Source of the DNA: Micromussa lordhowensis
Lineage: Eukaryota > Cnidaria > Anthozoa > Scleractinia > Lobophylliidae
Length of the DNA stretch: 64,000 bases
Assembly: GCA_964020085.1 (NCBI GenBank)
Contig: OZ026608.1
Span: 8,728,679-8,792,678, forward strand
Reading direction: 5' to 3'
The position numbers and the translations under genes were made by a program. Positions 11,275 to 20,943 of the stretch are shown one piece after another (positions within the stretch are counted from its first letter, which is position 1; each line of letters begins with the position of its first letter). The notes below the pieces were generated by a model, which worked only from the letters and a program-made list of their open reading frames with translations, made no database searches and was not told the DNA's origin.

Positions 11275-11680
11275 GCCATCAGAGATATTCTAAATCTTTA
11301 TAATGAGATGCATTTCACCAATGGATCACCAATCGAATAAGTGCAATTCCATTGGTGCCAATCGCACCATTGGCACGAATGGACGAGTAGACTGCACCCC
11401 TACTTAACTTGAAGCCATCGAAGATATTCTAAGTCTTTATAATGAGATGCATTTCACCAGTGGAACACCAATCGAATAAGTTCAATTCCATTTGTACCAA
11501 TCGTACCAATCGTAGCATTGGTACCAGAACATTGGAATTATTCGAAGTCTTAGTCTTACAATGAATAACATTTCACCAATGGAATACCAAACGAGTGAGT
11601 ACCATTCCATTGGAATCCGTTTACCAATGGAATACTAATGGAGTAAGTGCCATTCCATTGGAATCCGTTTGTGTGTACTG
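11275..11680. repeat. Minisatellite, about 135-bp units with inner CCATTGG repeats
   Basis: Units start 'gatattctaa(a/g)tcttta' at about 11283 and 11418 and then decay. Each contains 'aatgagatgcatttcacca', 'attccattggtgcc' and short inverted CCATTGG/CCAATGG words. The same array appears at 61290-61605 and 63887-64000 in block B, where a 2.28-kb element splits it. Confidence 0.75.
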
Positions 11681-12202
11681 GACAACCCTCATCTACACAC
11701 ACACGCGTAGAACCAAAACTGACTAGCCACTCAAACAACGTTTTGTCATCAGAATAAACATTGCTGACATTGATCCCCTCTTTGACTAACAATGCAGTAC
11801 CGCCGCCCCTGCGGCCTGGTCGCGGACAATGTATAAGTGTTCTATATCCGGGCGGAGTAAGCTAGCCTCGCTCAAAACCACAGAATGATGATCTTTAAGC
11901 CAGATCTCACATATGGCGAAGAAATCCGCTCTTACTTCGTACACTAAGTACAAAAAAGCAGCTGATTTATTATTCAACGACCTCCATTTAGAGTACACCA
12001 GGTCCACTGCTGATCACTGGGATACAAACGAACACAATCCGGTGATATTTTGTTTCAGACCATTGAGGCGTGATGAAGTGTAAGCAGGTCCTGGGTTTAG
12101 CTTAAACACTAAATCGCCTAGCAACAGTGGACAGAATATAGCAGTGGTGTTAAAATAGTAAATGCACGGGCGTCTCTGTCTCTTGACAACAGAGCCTCTC
12201 AA
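11681..12202 (-). pseudogene. LINE N-terminal and endonuclease fragment with 2A-like motif
   Basis: Minus-strand frame from 12202 reads LLLGDLVFKLNPGPAYTSS, resembling the N-terminal 2A-like stretch (GDxExNPGP) known from some invertebrate non-LTR elements. After an in-frame TGA (near 12012) it continues KWRSLNNKS and FFAICEIWLKDH, which match the start of an apurinic-type endonuclease (ET/EIW box). A frameshift then leads to LLVKEGINVSN and FEWLVSFGSTRV. No downstream RT is attached here. Confidence 0.65.
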
Positions 12203-12686
12203 GTGTGCCTTTGTGTAGATCGATACTGATTACTCTTTCACAATGATTCGCGATCAATGACCCGGTAAACAATGCGCTGGGTTCAGCTAATGAGGCCTTA
12301 TTGTTCACGATGGAAATTTTGCTCTTCTGCCATCGAAGACCGCAAGTCGTAGGAAATCCAAATATCCGGCGATAATTCTGGCACTAATACATTTCTGGGG
12401 AGCTCAAAGCTTAAAGTGAAGATTCTTAATTGCCTTAGACACATATCTTCGTGTTCTCCGAAGAGGGGCCGCAGAGAGGAGAAAAATGACCCAGAACACG
12501 GAGGTACACATAGCGTGCCGCGTCGCACCTCATCACATACTCTTGAAGGGCCAAAAGACCCTGGGACGAGGTTGAGAGGAAAACGGTAAGTATAGGTAAT
12601 TGGAGTGCAATTAAGGATTTACAGAACGAGTAAAAGGCGAGTGCAACGAAACAGAGTGCCTCGTATCTCTACAAAACAGTACATGT
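12203..12686. other. Unassigned; probably LINE 5' region and GPCR 3' flank
   Basis: A minus-strand frame at 12298-12528 (76 residues) has no domain I recognise and lies upstream of the LINE fragment, so it could be degraded 5' LINE sequence. The last part, up to the GPCR tail, resembles the 3' flank of the inverted copy near 30880. No other feature seen. Confidence 0.35.
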
Positions 12687-13759
12687 CTACAAAACAGTAT
12701 CGAAAGTTTTGTTAGAGCTCTTTGAATTATCGCAAGATTGTCGATAACTTTCACCATGGGGACTTTTCATCTTCATGAGATTTATTTCTCCGCATTTCGG
12801 TGTCACATTACCTTTCAGCTTTCTGCCTGAATGGCACAAGAAGGTCTCCAGTTTGGGATGAAATATGCCAAAGTGAGTGGAGTGATACAAAGATAAAACA
12901 GCACCAAGATAGCAACCGTCATTTTAATTGCTTGTCTTCGTTTCTTCGTAGCATACCGCTGTGCGTTTGAAGCGAGGCCTGCGAGGGCTTTCATGCGCAT
13001 GTTTAAGATAATTGCTATCGCAGTGTACAGAACGGTTATTACAACCAACGGAACGATGATAAATAGACAAAACTGAAGCCAAAGATATGTCCCGTAAGCG
13101 TTGTTGTTAGAGAGAAATGGTTCCATATTTGTCTCTGCACAAGCTGTGTCATTGCCACGTACTATAAGCTTTGAAGATATTAGAGATGGTAACTTGACAA
13201 GGCTTGCACAAATCCAGGTAGAAACGATGGCTATCGTTCTAATCTTGCTTGAAATAAGTCCAAGTTTCATTGGGAAAACTACTGCAACAAATCTGTCAAT
13301 TGCTATCCACACCAAGCTTTGAACCGAAACAAGAACAGACGCTTGGCTTGCGAGATAAACCAACTTGCAAAAAATCGATTCTGAGCTTATTCCACTGACG
13401 CGCCAATGTCCTGAGTCGGTGACCAATTTAGTTATCTCAGCAGGAAGTAAAGCCAGCGAAAAAAGCAGATCTGAGACAGCCATGTTCACGATGAAATAGT
13501 TAATTGTTTTTCGTAAATCTCGATGCTTGTAGACAATGATGATAATGAAGATGTTCCCACATAAACTGCTAAGTAGAATGAAACAATATGCGCAAAGTTT
13601 AGAAATTCTCTCTGCAGTCGAATCAATAAAAATACATGTCCAGTTCTGTTGCCCCAGTGCAGTTTCGTTCCGAATAAAAGGGATGGTGGTGTTGTTTTTC
13701 AGTGACATGATCCGCTGCTTTGTTTCTCTGAAGCGTGCTGTCGACGATAGAGTTCTCAA
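12687..13759 (-). pseudogene. Class A GPCR lacking TM7 through a 121-bp deletion
   Basis: The frame from 13759 (better start 13708, MSLKNNTT, aligned with the paralogues) runs through TM1 (GNIFIII), TM2 (NMAVSDLL), TM3 (AIDRFVAVVFP), ECL2 Cys, TM5 and TM6 (YLCITPLTLAYF), and then stops three residues after PSCAIQ. Compared with the inverted copy at 29748-30873, bases equivalent to 30631-30751 are missing. This removes TM7 with its NPLIC box and shifts the frame. The old tail is still readable in another frame down to 12687. A six-helix product is possible, but the missing TM7 makes signalling unlikely. Confidence 0.82.
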
Positions 13760-13799
13760 AACACGAGGTCAAGCAAATGCATCCGCAACTTCGAAATAA

Positions 13800-14720
13800 C
13801 TAATATAATCGGAATGAATTTTAATATTTGCTGCTCCAAATCAACATTAAAAGTTTAATTTAAAAACAATTGAAACTCAATTTACGCTCTTGCTCTCATT
13901 TCTGATAAAGAAAGATTGAGTTCGTGAAAGGATTCAGTCGGTTTAGAAACCAGAAGTAAAGTTTGGTGAAAATGAAATTACTAAGTTCTGCATTCGTGGA
14001 CTAAACAAGACGACTGTTGTGGAAGAAACAGACATTTCTACAACTCGGGTTGTTGTGTTTTTCTGCCTTCTTTTACAAACAAATTATTTCCTTGACCCCC
14101 TAAAGAAGAAGTAATTTGACATTTCGAGAAGTAAAACTTAATTAAAACTCAACAGAAAAAGGTTTCCCTGCTGTCACTGTGCAATATTTACGATAATTCC
14201 GGTGGATGTTAGGTGACGATGCAATTAATCTTACAGCCTTTTGTAATCCAGTACAGTTGACAAGAACGGCTTTGAAATGGAAAAAAAAAAACTGTCATGA
14301 TGTTTAAACATAGCGGGTCGCACATTTCCGCTGTTAAGCGGGGCTTTTATCTCTTCAAATAAAATGTGGCAAGGCTTCTCCTTGGCTCCTATAACCTCGA
14401 TCTGAATTGAGTTATTTCAAGGGCAGCAAGAATAGTCTTTTAGAGCTGCTTGAGCGGAGCATTTGTAGTGGAATTTCTTGCTGTTTTTCTTTTTTTGCCA
14501 TAGTCGCCCTGAAATCGAGCACCAGAATAATGTTAAGCATATTAATTAAAACCTTTTTTGCATTTCCTGAAAGCTAAAGTTATAAATAATTGCCTGAAAT
14601 GACACCAAAGACAATTTAATAATAATAATAATAGTAATAATAGTTAAGTTAAAAGTCTAAAACCGAAAAGTTAAAATGCCCATATCCATCTAAGGATAGA
14701 ACAGTTACAAATATAAATTA
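13800..14720. repeat. GPCR upstream module, inverted at 28555-29745
   Basis: Reverse complement matches 28555-29745 through the whole length, for instance 'aaaagtctaaaaccgaaaagt' at 14655 against 28595-28620. It includes the cluster module ('aagtaatttgac', 14110) and an AT-rich trinucleotide run at 14618-14640. No coding sequence seen. Confidence 0.7.
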
Positions 14721-14879
14721 TTTTTAAAAAAGCGACAAAACTTCTGTGCTTAAAAGACATGTTTCGACAGAAACCTCTGTCATCTTCAATAAACTAACTT
14801 ACAAAGCGTTAAAGTTGAATTTATAAGTAGGAAAAGAAAAAATGCATGCTAATTATGCTAGTAACAACAGAAAACGTGA

Positions 14880-15250
14880 CAATGTGAAAATTATAAGGAT
14901 AGCTTTAGATTTACATGATGTAATTGCTGATTCAAAGAAGGTTTTTCTCTCTGAATGTGAATAGCTTCTTTTATCTTGAGTTGGAAACTCGTAGGGGCGT
15001 GATCTAGGATATGGAAACAATCTGCTGAACATAAGGCGCAACAATGTTCAGAATTCTGTAGATGTTTGAAAACGTGAGAGGCCCTTTCACTGACTAGGTG
15101 CCCACGCACGCGTGTGGAAAAATGCCGGGCCGTTTCACCGACATAACAGGCATTACAGCCCGCACATGCAAACTTATAAACCACACGCGAACGAAGCTCG
15201 CCTTCTTTGAATCAGCAATTACATCATGTAAATCTAAAGCTATCCTTATC
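14880..15250 (-). pseudogene. Penelope-like element, GIY-YIG endonuclease fragment
   Basis: The minus-strand frame 15184-14891 gives VYKFACAGCNACYVGETARH and later SFQLKIKEAIHI and KPSLNQQLHHVNLKLSL. The pattern (Y-F, C..C, YVGET, arginine, H, then the E-A-hI block) is that of the GIY-YIG nuclease at the C terminus of Penelope-like retroelements. No RT portion is attached. The last 47 bp of this 3' end (14897-14943) are present again as an inverted copy at 15205-15250, so two PLE ends lie head to head. Confidence 0.7.
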
Positions 15251-15289
15251 CTGCTAATATCAAGATCGTTTGGAAATATATAGAGGATA

Positions 15290-15810
15290 TTACAGGGGGG
15301 CGCGAAAATATGCGGTATTTTATTTTCGTGTGGCAAAACAATATTTCACGAACGAGTGCAGCGAGTGAGTAAGATATTGTTTTTTGCCACGAGAAGCAAG
15401 AAGAAGAATATATAGAAGAAGAATATATATTATAAAGACATGCTGATGACGGCGTTTTTGATGATTTCCCAAAGATTTCCGACCACCTTTCGAAGATTTC
15501 CGAAGAAATTTCAAAAATTGTTCCGAAAGCAGGACGAACCCTCACGAACATTTTCCGAGAATTTCCGAAGACGCCCGAAGATTGCCGAAGACTTTCGAGG
15601 AAGACTCAAAGATGTTTCGATGATACACCAACAAATTTAAGTACAATTTAAGAGACAAACTTGATATCAATGAAATCATCGATAAACTCACGTGTGAGAT
15701 TATGGAAAATAAACCACTCGGGTCCCGGATGTATTTTTTATGAATTTTACGAGTGGTATATTTTTCAGTAAAACATCCGTGTCTATATAATAAAAAGTAA
15801 TAAAAAATAA
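15290..15810. mobile_element. Foldback (MITE-like) sequences
   Basis: A stem of 'cgtgtggcaaaacaatat' with 'atattgttttttgccacg' pairs across 15330-15400. A second fold pairs 'cccggatgt' near 15725 with 'acatccg' near 15775. Between them, 15465-15600 is a run of degenerate 'tttccgaag' words. There is no open frame with similarity. I see small non-autonomous element debris and cannot set exact ends. Confidence 0.4.
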
Positions 15811-15825
15811 TGTTTATTAACCGGT

Positions 15826-15911
15826 GCCTCGTTAGCGCAGTAGGCAACGCGTCAGTCTCATAATCTGATTAAGAAATCTGAAGGTCGTGAGTTCGATCCT
15901 CACACGGGGCA
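15826..15911 (+). tRNA. tRNA-Met(CAU), elongator type, with 13-nt intron-like insert
   Basis: Acceptor stem GCCTCGT pairs with ACGGGGC (one U-G), discriminator A. The D arm is GCGC/GCGC with a variant loop (ggcaacgcg), and the T arm is GTGAG-TTCGATC-CTCAC. Anticodon CAT sits in loop CTCATAA. Thirteen extra bases (here ending aagaa instead of aagac) follow base 37, the canonical position of eukaryotic tRNA introns. Length 86 equals 73 plus 13. A TTTTT stretch lies downstream as a possible pol III terminator. Confidence 0.8.
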
Positions 15912-16165
15912 CAGAAATATTTTTGTCATCCAAATGCTTAAAAAAAAGAAAACAGCGCAAGGAAACCGAACCCGAACTGACAAATAAAATGTTAGAATGG
16001 CGGGCTACCATAACAGCGGAGCTCCAGCTGTGAGACATTTTATAAATTACATCGTTTTAATTTCGATCATCTCTAAGCAACAACCCATGAGTCGCTTTTT
16101 AGAGGCTGTTATAAGTTGCATAAAAAAAAAACTTTGTGAGTTTCTCTTTATTTTAATTTTAGCAA
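15912..16165 (+). repeat. Truncated array unit 1 (tRNA 3' spacer)
   Basis: Matches the spacer behind the other four tRNAs ('gaacccgaactgacaaata', 'ggagctccagctgtgag', 'acccatgagtcgcttttt') up to 'tttgtgagtttctctttatttta'. It then departs into unrelated DNA exactly where the GPCR fragment begins in the other units. Confidence 0.7.
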
Positions 16166-17709
16166 AACAGTATTGTGAAGAACGCCATCGATCCACCAAT
16201 TTGAGCAAGATATGTTCAACTTCAGCCGCGTGGGTGGTACAGACATATCTCTATGAGAGTCGAGTATTATGGATGCGTTGCTGGTAAGTTAACTTCTTTG
16301 TTTACCTTCGCAATTATAAAGCCTTGCGCAAAGCTTTTAAAACAAAATTGATTGAATTTTTTTGGGAGAAACATGGTACTTCTCACAACGTTTCTTTTAA
16401 ACTAGGAAACACTTCTGTTGCCTTTGTTTTTCGACGTGTAAGGTTTTCATTTCTCTTGTTACTCTTCTGTCCTCGCTGCTCTTGCGCCTTTGCTTAGGAC
16501 TAAAGGCGATCAGTCATGGCATTTTGAGTTATTTTGGCCATGAACGAAATTGCCTTTATATTGAATAAAACCTGAAAACAAAAGTGTACTACACCTTACA
16601 TACGGTGGCTGCGCCCGCAGTATGAGCACCAGTCAAAACCGAGCTGTCCTACAGAAACGACGCAATAATAGTCTTTTATGCTCTCTGATTCTAAAAGCTG
16701 GATATTTCAGCGGTAGTGCGCAGTATTGGCGAAGCTCGGTTTGCTTGGAACAGCGAAAATAAGTGACACATAGTTTTTGATAATTTGGCCGCGCTTGTGG
16801 CGAGGCCGTTTATTCTCTTATCGAATAAACAAAGTGAGAAACTAGAGCGTAACCAAATAAGCAGTTCCCAGCAAAGGTGAGGGATTACCCGCCTGAGGAA
16901 TTACCCGCGAAACTGGACAAAAAAAGACATGACATAGTCCTGTGGTAGGCAAGGGGAGGAGGTAGGTCGAATCACGCGACTTCAGTGTAGCTGGTTAAGA
17001 GCTTGTTCTCCCGATGTGCGCTTGCAGCAAAAGAGGCCTTTCACAGGGCTTCGTCTTGTTAAGTACATATCGGTAGGTCTAATGTCCCGGATAACTGGAA
17101 ATCCCTCTGCCGGGAGCTGGGACTGATATGAATCAAGCAGCATAAATTCATTTATTATGGTAATAAATTTCCTTTTCTTCGCAGCTAACAAAAGTAAAGT
17201 CAATAAAATTGCTTTGGCCTCTTCTAATACTTAATTCGAAAATTTTGGGTTTAATTTGACAAGTAAGAAGATATTTTGATCAAAATAACACAACTATTAT
17301 CCTACCTGACTCAATGAACTACTAGCGAGTTGCCGGAAGCGGGCGATCCATTTTTGGCGCCAAATTAAAAGCTGGAGACACGCAATGTATCATATTTTCA
17401 CTTTTTACAATCTGATATGGTTTTTGAAATTCTTAATCCTTCTTCGTGAATATTCAATGCCGTCTCCAGTGAGAAAAGTTGTCCGACTTCAATGCCTTTC
17501 TTGTTAAAATACATTGACCTAAGGACAGAACAGTTTTTCCTTCTTGCTGAATCCTGATTGCTCATTTCAAACTTCAGACACGCCAGCTGTATGTAAAGTA
17601 AAAATAAACCATAAAGGAACAAGGATGATTAAGGATGGAGAAGTTTAACACGGATTACAAACGACGAACTTGAAAAAGTCAGGCTAAATCTTTCAAGATG
17701 TGCATACGG
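16166..17709. other. Unassigned region with two possible minus-strand exons
   Basis: Minus frames at 17203-16982 and 17622-17398 are open and each has an acceptor-like sequence in front: 'ttttgttag' before the first and 'ctttacatacag' before the second. The second could encode an exon starting LACLKFEMSNQDS. I recognise neither and see no clear donor, so these may be chance frames. No repeats from the cluster are present here, making this one of the few stretches unique within the window. Confidence 0.3.
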
Positions 17710-17985
17710 TAAAGTGCCCCTTGGACGAAAATTAATATCTTTTTTTCGCCCTTATTCCGCTACAGAATAAATCGTTGGGTTGATTACTATGTATAATTGA
17801 CAAAGAACGTTGACAACAAACCCTCTAACGTAATAATTTTCGACTCCAAAGTGTCTTAAAATTTGGCAGCCATTACCGAACTTCGTTCCAAATGAGCCCG
17901 CAATTGAAAAGCAGATTTCTTAATCATGACGGCAGAGGCTCAACATTCGAGTTGTTTTTTGTGAGATTTGTATGAGAATTTCATT

Positions 17986-18540
17986 ATGGATAGCTTCTCC
18001 GAGGTCGAAATGTCCGATTATACCAGTGAATCTAATGAAAGCAGTCAAGAACAATCATCCGAGGCCTCAGAGGACAGTTTTGTTTCAGCCAACGAAGACA
18101 TCTTGCCTTACGACGAAAATATTGAGCCGATTACCACGGAGAAAGCGGCAGAATACCAGGAACAAATTGCCCATGAAAAAGAGGAAGACGAGATGCTTTG
18201 GAGTATAGATTTTCTGGGGAAGAAGAAGTCGAAAACTGATTTGTAGTGCTCTTTATTATATTTGTGTCGCTTGTAGACAGGAAACGTTTTTTTGGGCCGG
18301 TTAACTAGTGGAAAGGCTGCCTACACATTTACACATCCACGTTACAAAAATGTAAGCTTTATATGGGCATTGAACTATCCACCGAAATTTGTGTGCCTTG
18401 TCATATTAATTAGATCACTTTCCAACTTTTTCCTCAGGTGCAAATGCTCCAACTGCTCGCTAAAGTTGGTTGTAAAACCTGAAGAGTGAAGATGTTGTAT
18501 GGAAGTTGATCGATGCGTTGAAAAGATGGATGTATAGAAC
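17986..18540 (+). pseudogene. P2X7 intracellular-tail-like protein, two exons
   Basis: Exon 1 is an acidic, Ser-rich chain starting MDSFSEVEMSDYTSES and leading to EKAAEYQEQIAHEKEEDE, a layout I associate with cnidarian multicopy proteins bearing the P2X7 C-terminal domain. The frame then slips by one base; the other frame reads FSGEEEVEN and would end in a split Trp codon. A strong acceptor (tttttcctcag, 18437) opens exon 2 in the matching phase: CKCSNCSLKLVV, then RCCMEVD, the Cys-rich core of that domain. A TGA replaces the residue before RCC, and the expected GT donor after 'gaaaactg' is absent. The gene is therefore dead. Function of the family is unknown to me. Confidence 0.55.
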
Positions 18541-18548
18541 AAAACATT

Positions 18549-18871
18549 TCATGTGTTCATACGTACCTTTCTACGCGATCGTGCAGAGGATAGCTTCTCT
18601 GGTCCCTTTTTCCATACAGTCGGAATAGCATGAGAACGGATTCTCCGATTAGATCCATCAACGTGAAGGCCCCTCTCAAAACAGTTTTCTGTAAAATGTT
18701 CGGAACAGATGACAAAAATACTCGCGGTGCGAAATTTCCCCGGTGCGTACGAACGAATTGTAGCCACTGATCCCGCACAGCTCCACTTGCAGGGCTACGA
18801 TGCAAAGAGATTCCACCACTATGGTTTGATATATTGCTACAGCCTTGCACCGTACAGCGACTTGACGACAT
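18549..18871 (-). pseudogene. THAP-domain protein fragment
   Basis: From the ATG at 18871: CTVQGCSNISNHSGGISLHR, then DQWLQFVRTHRG; after a one-base shift CSEHFTENCF and IRSHAIPTVW. This is the C2CH zinc-coordinating THAP pattern (C-x4-C, C-x2-H) ending with the (A)VPTIF-type box as IPTVW. THAP domains are DNA-binding modules common in P-element-like and other transposases. The frameshift in the middle inactivates it, and no catalytic domain follows. Confidence 0.7.
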
Positions 18872-19217
18872 CTTTTAGTTACCAAGAGCAAATTTCACCA
18901 TGAATTTCGATATGGAAATTAGCCATGTGAAGTTTTCAAGGCCAAGTAATGGCGGCCATAAAATCACGAACAAAACGGTCGGGAAAAAAGTACTTCCAAT
19001 CTTCGTAAAGCACTGAAATTTCGTAAGCTGAGTAAGAGAATCCTATTCTACACAAAAATGTGAATAGATAGGATATGAAAATTTTGATCACAGGGGCACT
19101 TTAAGCTGATATTTTCGACGAAACGTTTACGAGCACATGAATGTTTCGTCTAGCTTAATTTTCAATTTAAGATTAGTTCATTATTAACCGTTATTTATCT
19201 AATGTTTATTAACTGGT

Positions 19218-19303
19218 GCCCCGTTAGCGCAGCAGGCAGCGCGTCAGTCTCATAATCTCATTAAGACATCTGAAGGTCGTGAGTTCGATCCTCACACGGG
19301 GCA
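19218..19303 (+). tRNA. tRNA-Met(CAU), unit 2, perfect acceptor stem
   Basis: Same fold as at 15826 but the acceptor strand is GCCCCGT, fully complementary to ACGGGGC. CAT anticodon, 13-nt insert ATCTCATTAAGAC after base 37, T arm intact, followed by a long T run (19309 onwards) that would terminate pol III. Structurally the best of the five. Confidence 0.85.
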
Positions 19304-19545
19304 CAGATTTTTTTTTGGTCATCCAAATGTTTAAAAAAAGAAAACAGCGCAAGAAAACCGAACCCGAACCGACAAATTAAATGTTAGAATGGCAGGCTAC
19401 CGTAACAGCGGAGCTCCACCTGTGAGACATTTTATAAATTATATTGTTGTAATTTCGCTCATCTCTAAGCATTAACCCATGAGTCGCTTTTTAGAGATTG
19501 TTGTAAATTGCATAATAAAAGACTTTGTGAGTTTTTCTTTATCTT

Positions 19546-19710
19546 ACTAGACAGTTTATTCAGAAACATCTTCATATAGGGAACACACTATAGGCTTGCG
19601 AAAAAGAACAACTTACAACAAATCGATCCTAAGATTTCACTGACGCGCCCGGCATGAGTCGGTTGACAGATTTGTCGCCGTAGTTTTAGACTTATTTTGA
19701 GTTTGTTGTT
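19546..19710 (+). pseudogene. GPCR fragment with internal inversion (unit 2)
   Basis: Starts like the other units (ctagacagtttattc = TM1), but about 19583-19650 is the reverse complement of the sequence 'cgcgtcagtgaaatcttagg...gcaagcctatagtgt' seen forward in units 3-5. It then resumes forward with 'gttgacagatttgtcgccgtag' (IDRFVAV). Confidence 0.65.
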
Positions 19711-19875
19711 GGTTCTCGACCTGCTACGAGGGTTTTTCTCCAGGTTCTCTGTTTTTTCTCCCTCCACAAAAACCAACATCTCCAAATTCCGATTCGACCT
19801 GGATAGAGGACCCGCATGAAAACCAGCTAAGGCTGATGTGGCTTCCTCTCTAAATATTGTGATCTATTATATCTC

Positions 19876-20362
19876 TCAGTTAGTACGCGCGTTGTGATTT
19901 GTCAATCTAGCGGGCCGTATTCTACTGTACGGCCCGCTAAAATTTGAAGCTGCTTTTGTTGCCAAAATGCTTCTTGATTTATCGCCAAGCGTTCTTAACT
20001 GTTCTAGCAAGTAAAGTTTCAAACTTTCTTTTACTTCTGAAATTGTGTATTAAAACCTGCTAACGACTTAAGAGTCAATTAACGATTTTTTAAATTGACT
20101 CGTTTTGCTTTCGAGGTGCGTCGGAAATTTAAAGCCGTTCCACGTGAATAGAAATCGTTCCCGAACCCGTCATACACACAGTAGCGATATAATTAATATC
20201 TTACTAACCTCGTTTTCTCGGTCCGTACTGTAAGTTACGGATCCTCGTTTTTCCCCTTCGATTTATGGCCCCCACGCTTCGCGCTTGGGCCATAAATGGA
20301 TGGGGAAAAAACTCGGCCCGTAACCCACAGTACGGCCCTCGAACTCCGTTAGTAAGAGGTAT
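19876..20362. mobile_element. Palindrome-ended MITE in array unit 2
   Basis: Absent from units 3-5, which read 'aatattgtgatttatttataaat' without break. The right end (about 20196-20362) is a long imperfect palindrome: 'cttactaacctcgttttctcggtccgtactgt' pairs with 'acagtacggccctcgaactccgttagtaag' around a GGGGAAAA/TTTTCCCC inner stem. A smaller hairpin 'gcgggccgta..tacggcccgc' is at 19908-19941. No ORF. Confidence 0.6.
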
Positions 20363-20625
20363 TTATTTATAAATTTACAAAAAATAGTGTCGCCCCATAC
20401 TTCATCGGTGGATAATCACTTGTCGTGTCGTGAAAAAACAGCGCTGTTCTTTTAGAAATAAAAGGAAAAACGGCCTCACAACCTTAAGTAGATCTATACG
20501 CTAAATTTAGCCGTAGTTTTGGGTTTAAGCTGATATTTTCGACGAAACGTTTACAAGCACATGATTCAATTTAGGATTAGTTCATTATTAGCCCGGCGTT
20601 ACTGATCTAAAATTCATTAACTGGT

Positions 20626-20711
20626 GCATCGTTAGCGCAGTAGGCAGCGCGTCAGTCTCATAATCTGATTAAGACATCTGAAGGTCGTGAGTTCGATTCT
20701 CACACGGGGCA
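20626..20711 (+). tRNA. tRNA-Met(CAU), unit 3, one acceptor mismatch
   Basis: Acceptor GCATCGT gives an A-G mismatch at pair 3; otherwise as the other copies, with the 13-nt insert ATCTGATTAAGAC, an intact T arm and a T8 run downstream. Could be a functional gene or an early pseudogene. Confidence 0.7.
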
Positions 20712-20943
20712 CAGAAATTTTTTTTGTCATCCAAATGTTCAAAAAAAGGGAAACAGGCACAAGAAAACCGAACCCGAACTGACAAATTAAATGTTAGAAT
20801 GGCGGGCTACCGTAACAGCGGAGCTCCAGCTGTGAGCTGAGACATTTTATAAATTACATCGTTTTAATTTCGCTCATATCTCTAAGCAATAACCCATGAG
20901 TCGCTTTTTGGAGGTTGTTGTAGGTTGCATAAAAAAAAAACTT

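Larger units (their letters stand above)
573..11536. repeat. Segmental duplication, block A
   Basis: Sequence and gene order match block B (44205 to the window end) in the same orientation, including the LINE tail, the GPCRs, the deleted GPCR relic, the L1-like and RT fragments and the 135-bp minisatellite. Identity is high by eye. The left edge falls near 'acacccaag' (573 here, about 44205 in B). Compared with B, A lacks 49425-50476, 52288-53249, about 54140-54605, 56447-58241, about 58469-60565 and 61606-63886. Confidence 0.85.
17710..19103. mobile_element. TIR element carrying P2X7-tail and THAP pseudogenes
   Basis: Ends are TAAAGTGCCCCT (17710) and its reverse complement AGGGGCACTTTA (to 19103), giving short TIRs AAGTGCCCCT flanked by TA. 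The right end abuts the leader sequence shared by all tRNA units ('agctgatattttcgacgaaacg'), so the element sits in the spacer of tRNA unit 2. It contains a plus-strand ORF and a minus-strand ORF converging on each other, both broken. A TA duplication would suit several TIR superfamilies; no transposase domain is visible, so the superfamily is unknown. Confidence 0.6.

Noticed and set aside
12687..13759. TM7 loss in the 12.7-kb GPCR as an unspliced or alternative exon
   Set aside because: The missing 121 bp is coding in the inverted copy and lacks GT-AG ends; a deletion explains it.
18480..18492. TGA in the P2X7-tail Cys core as a selenocysteine codon
   Set aside because: The gene also has a frameshift and a lost donor, and no SECIS-like hairpin is evident; a plain nonsense mutation is simpler.
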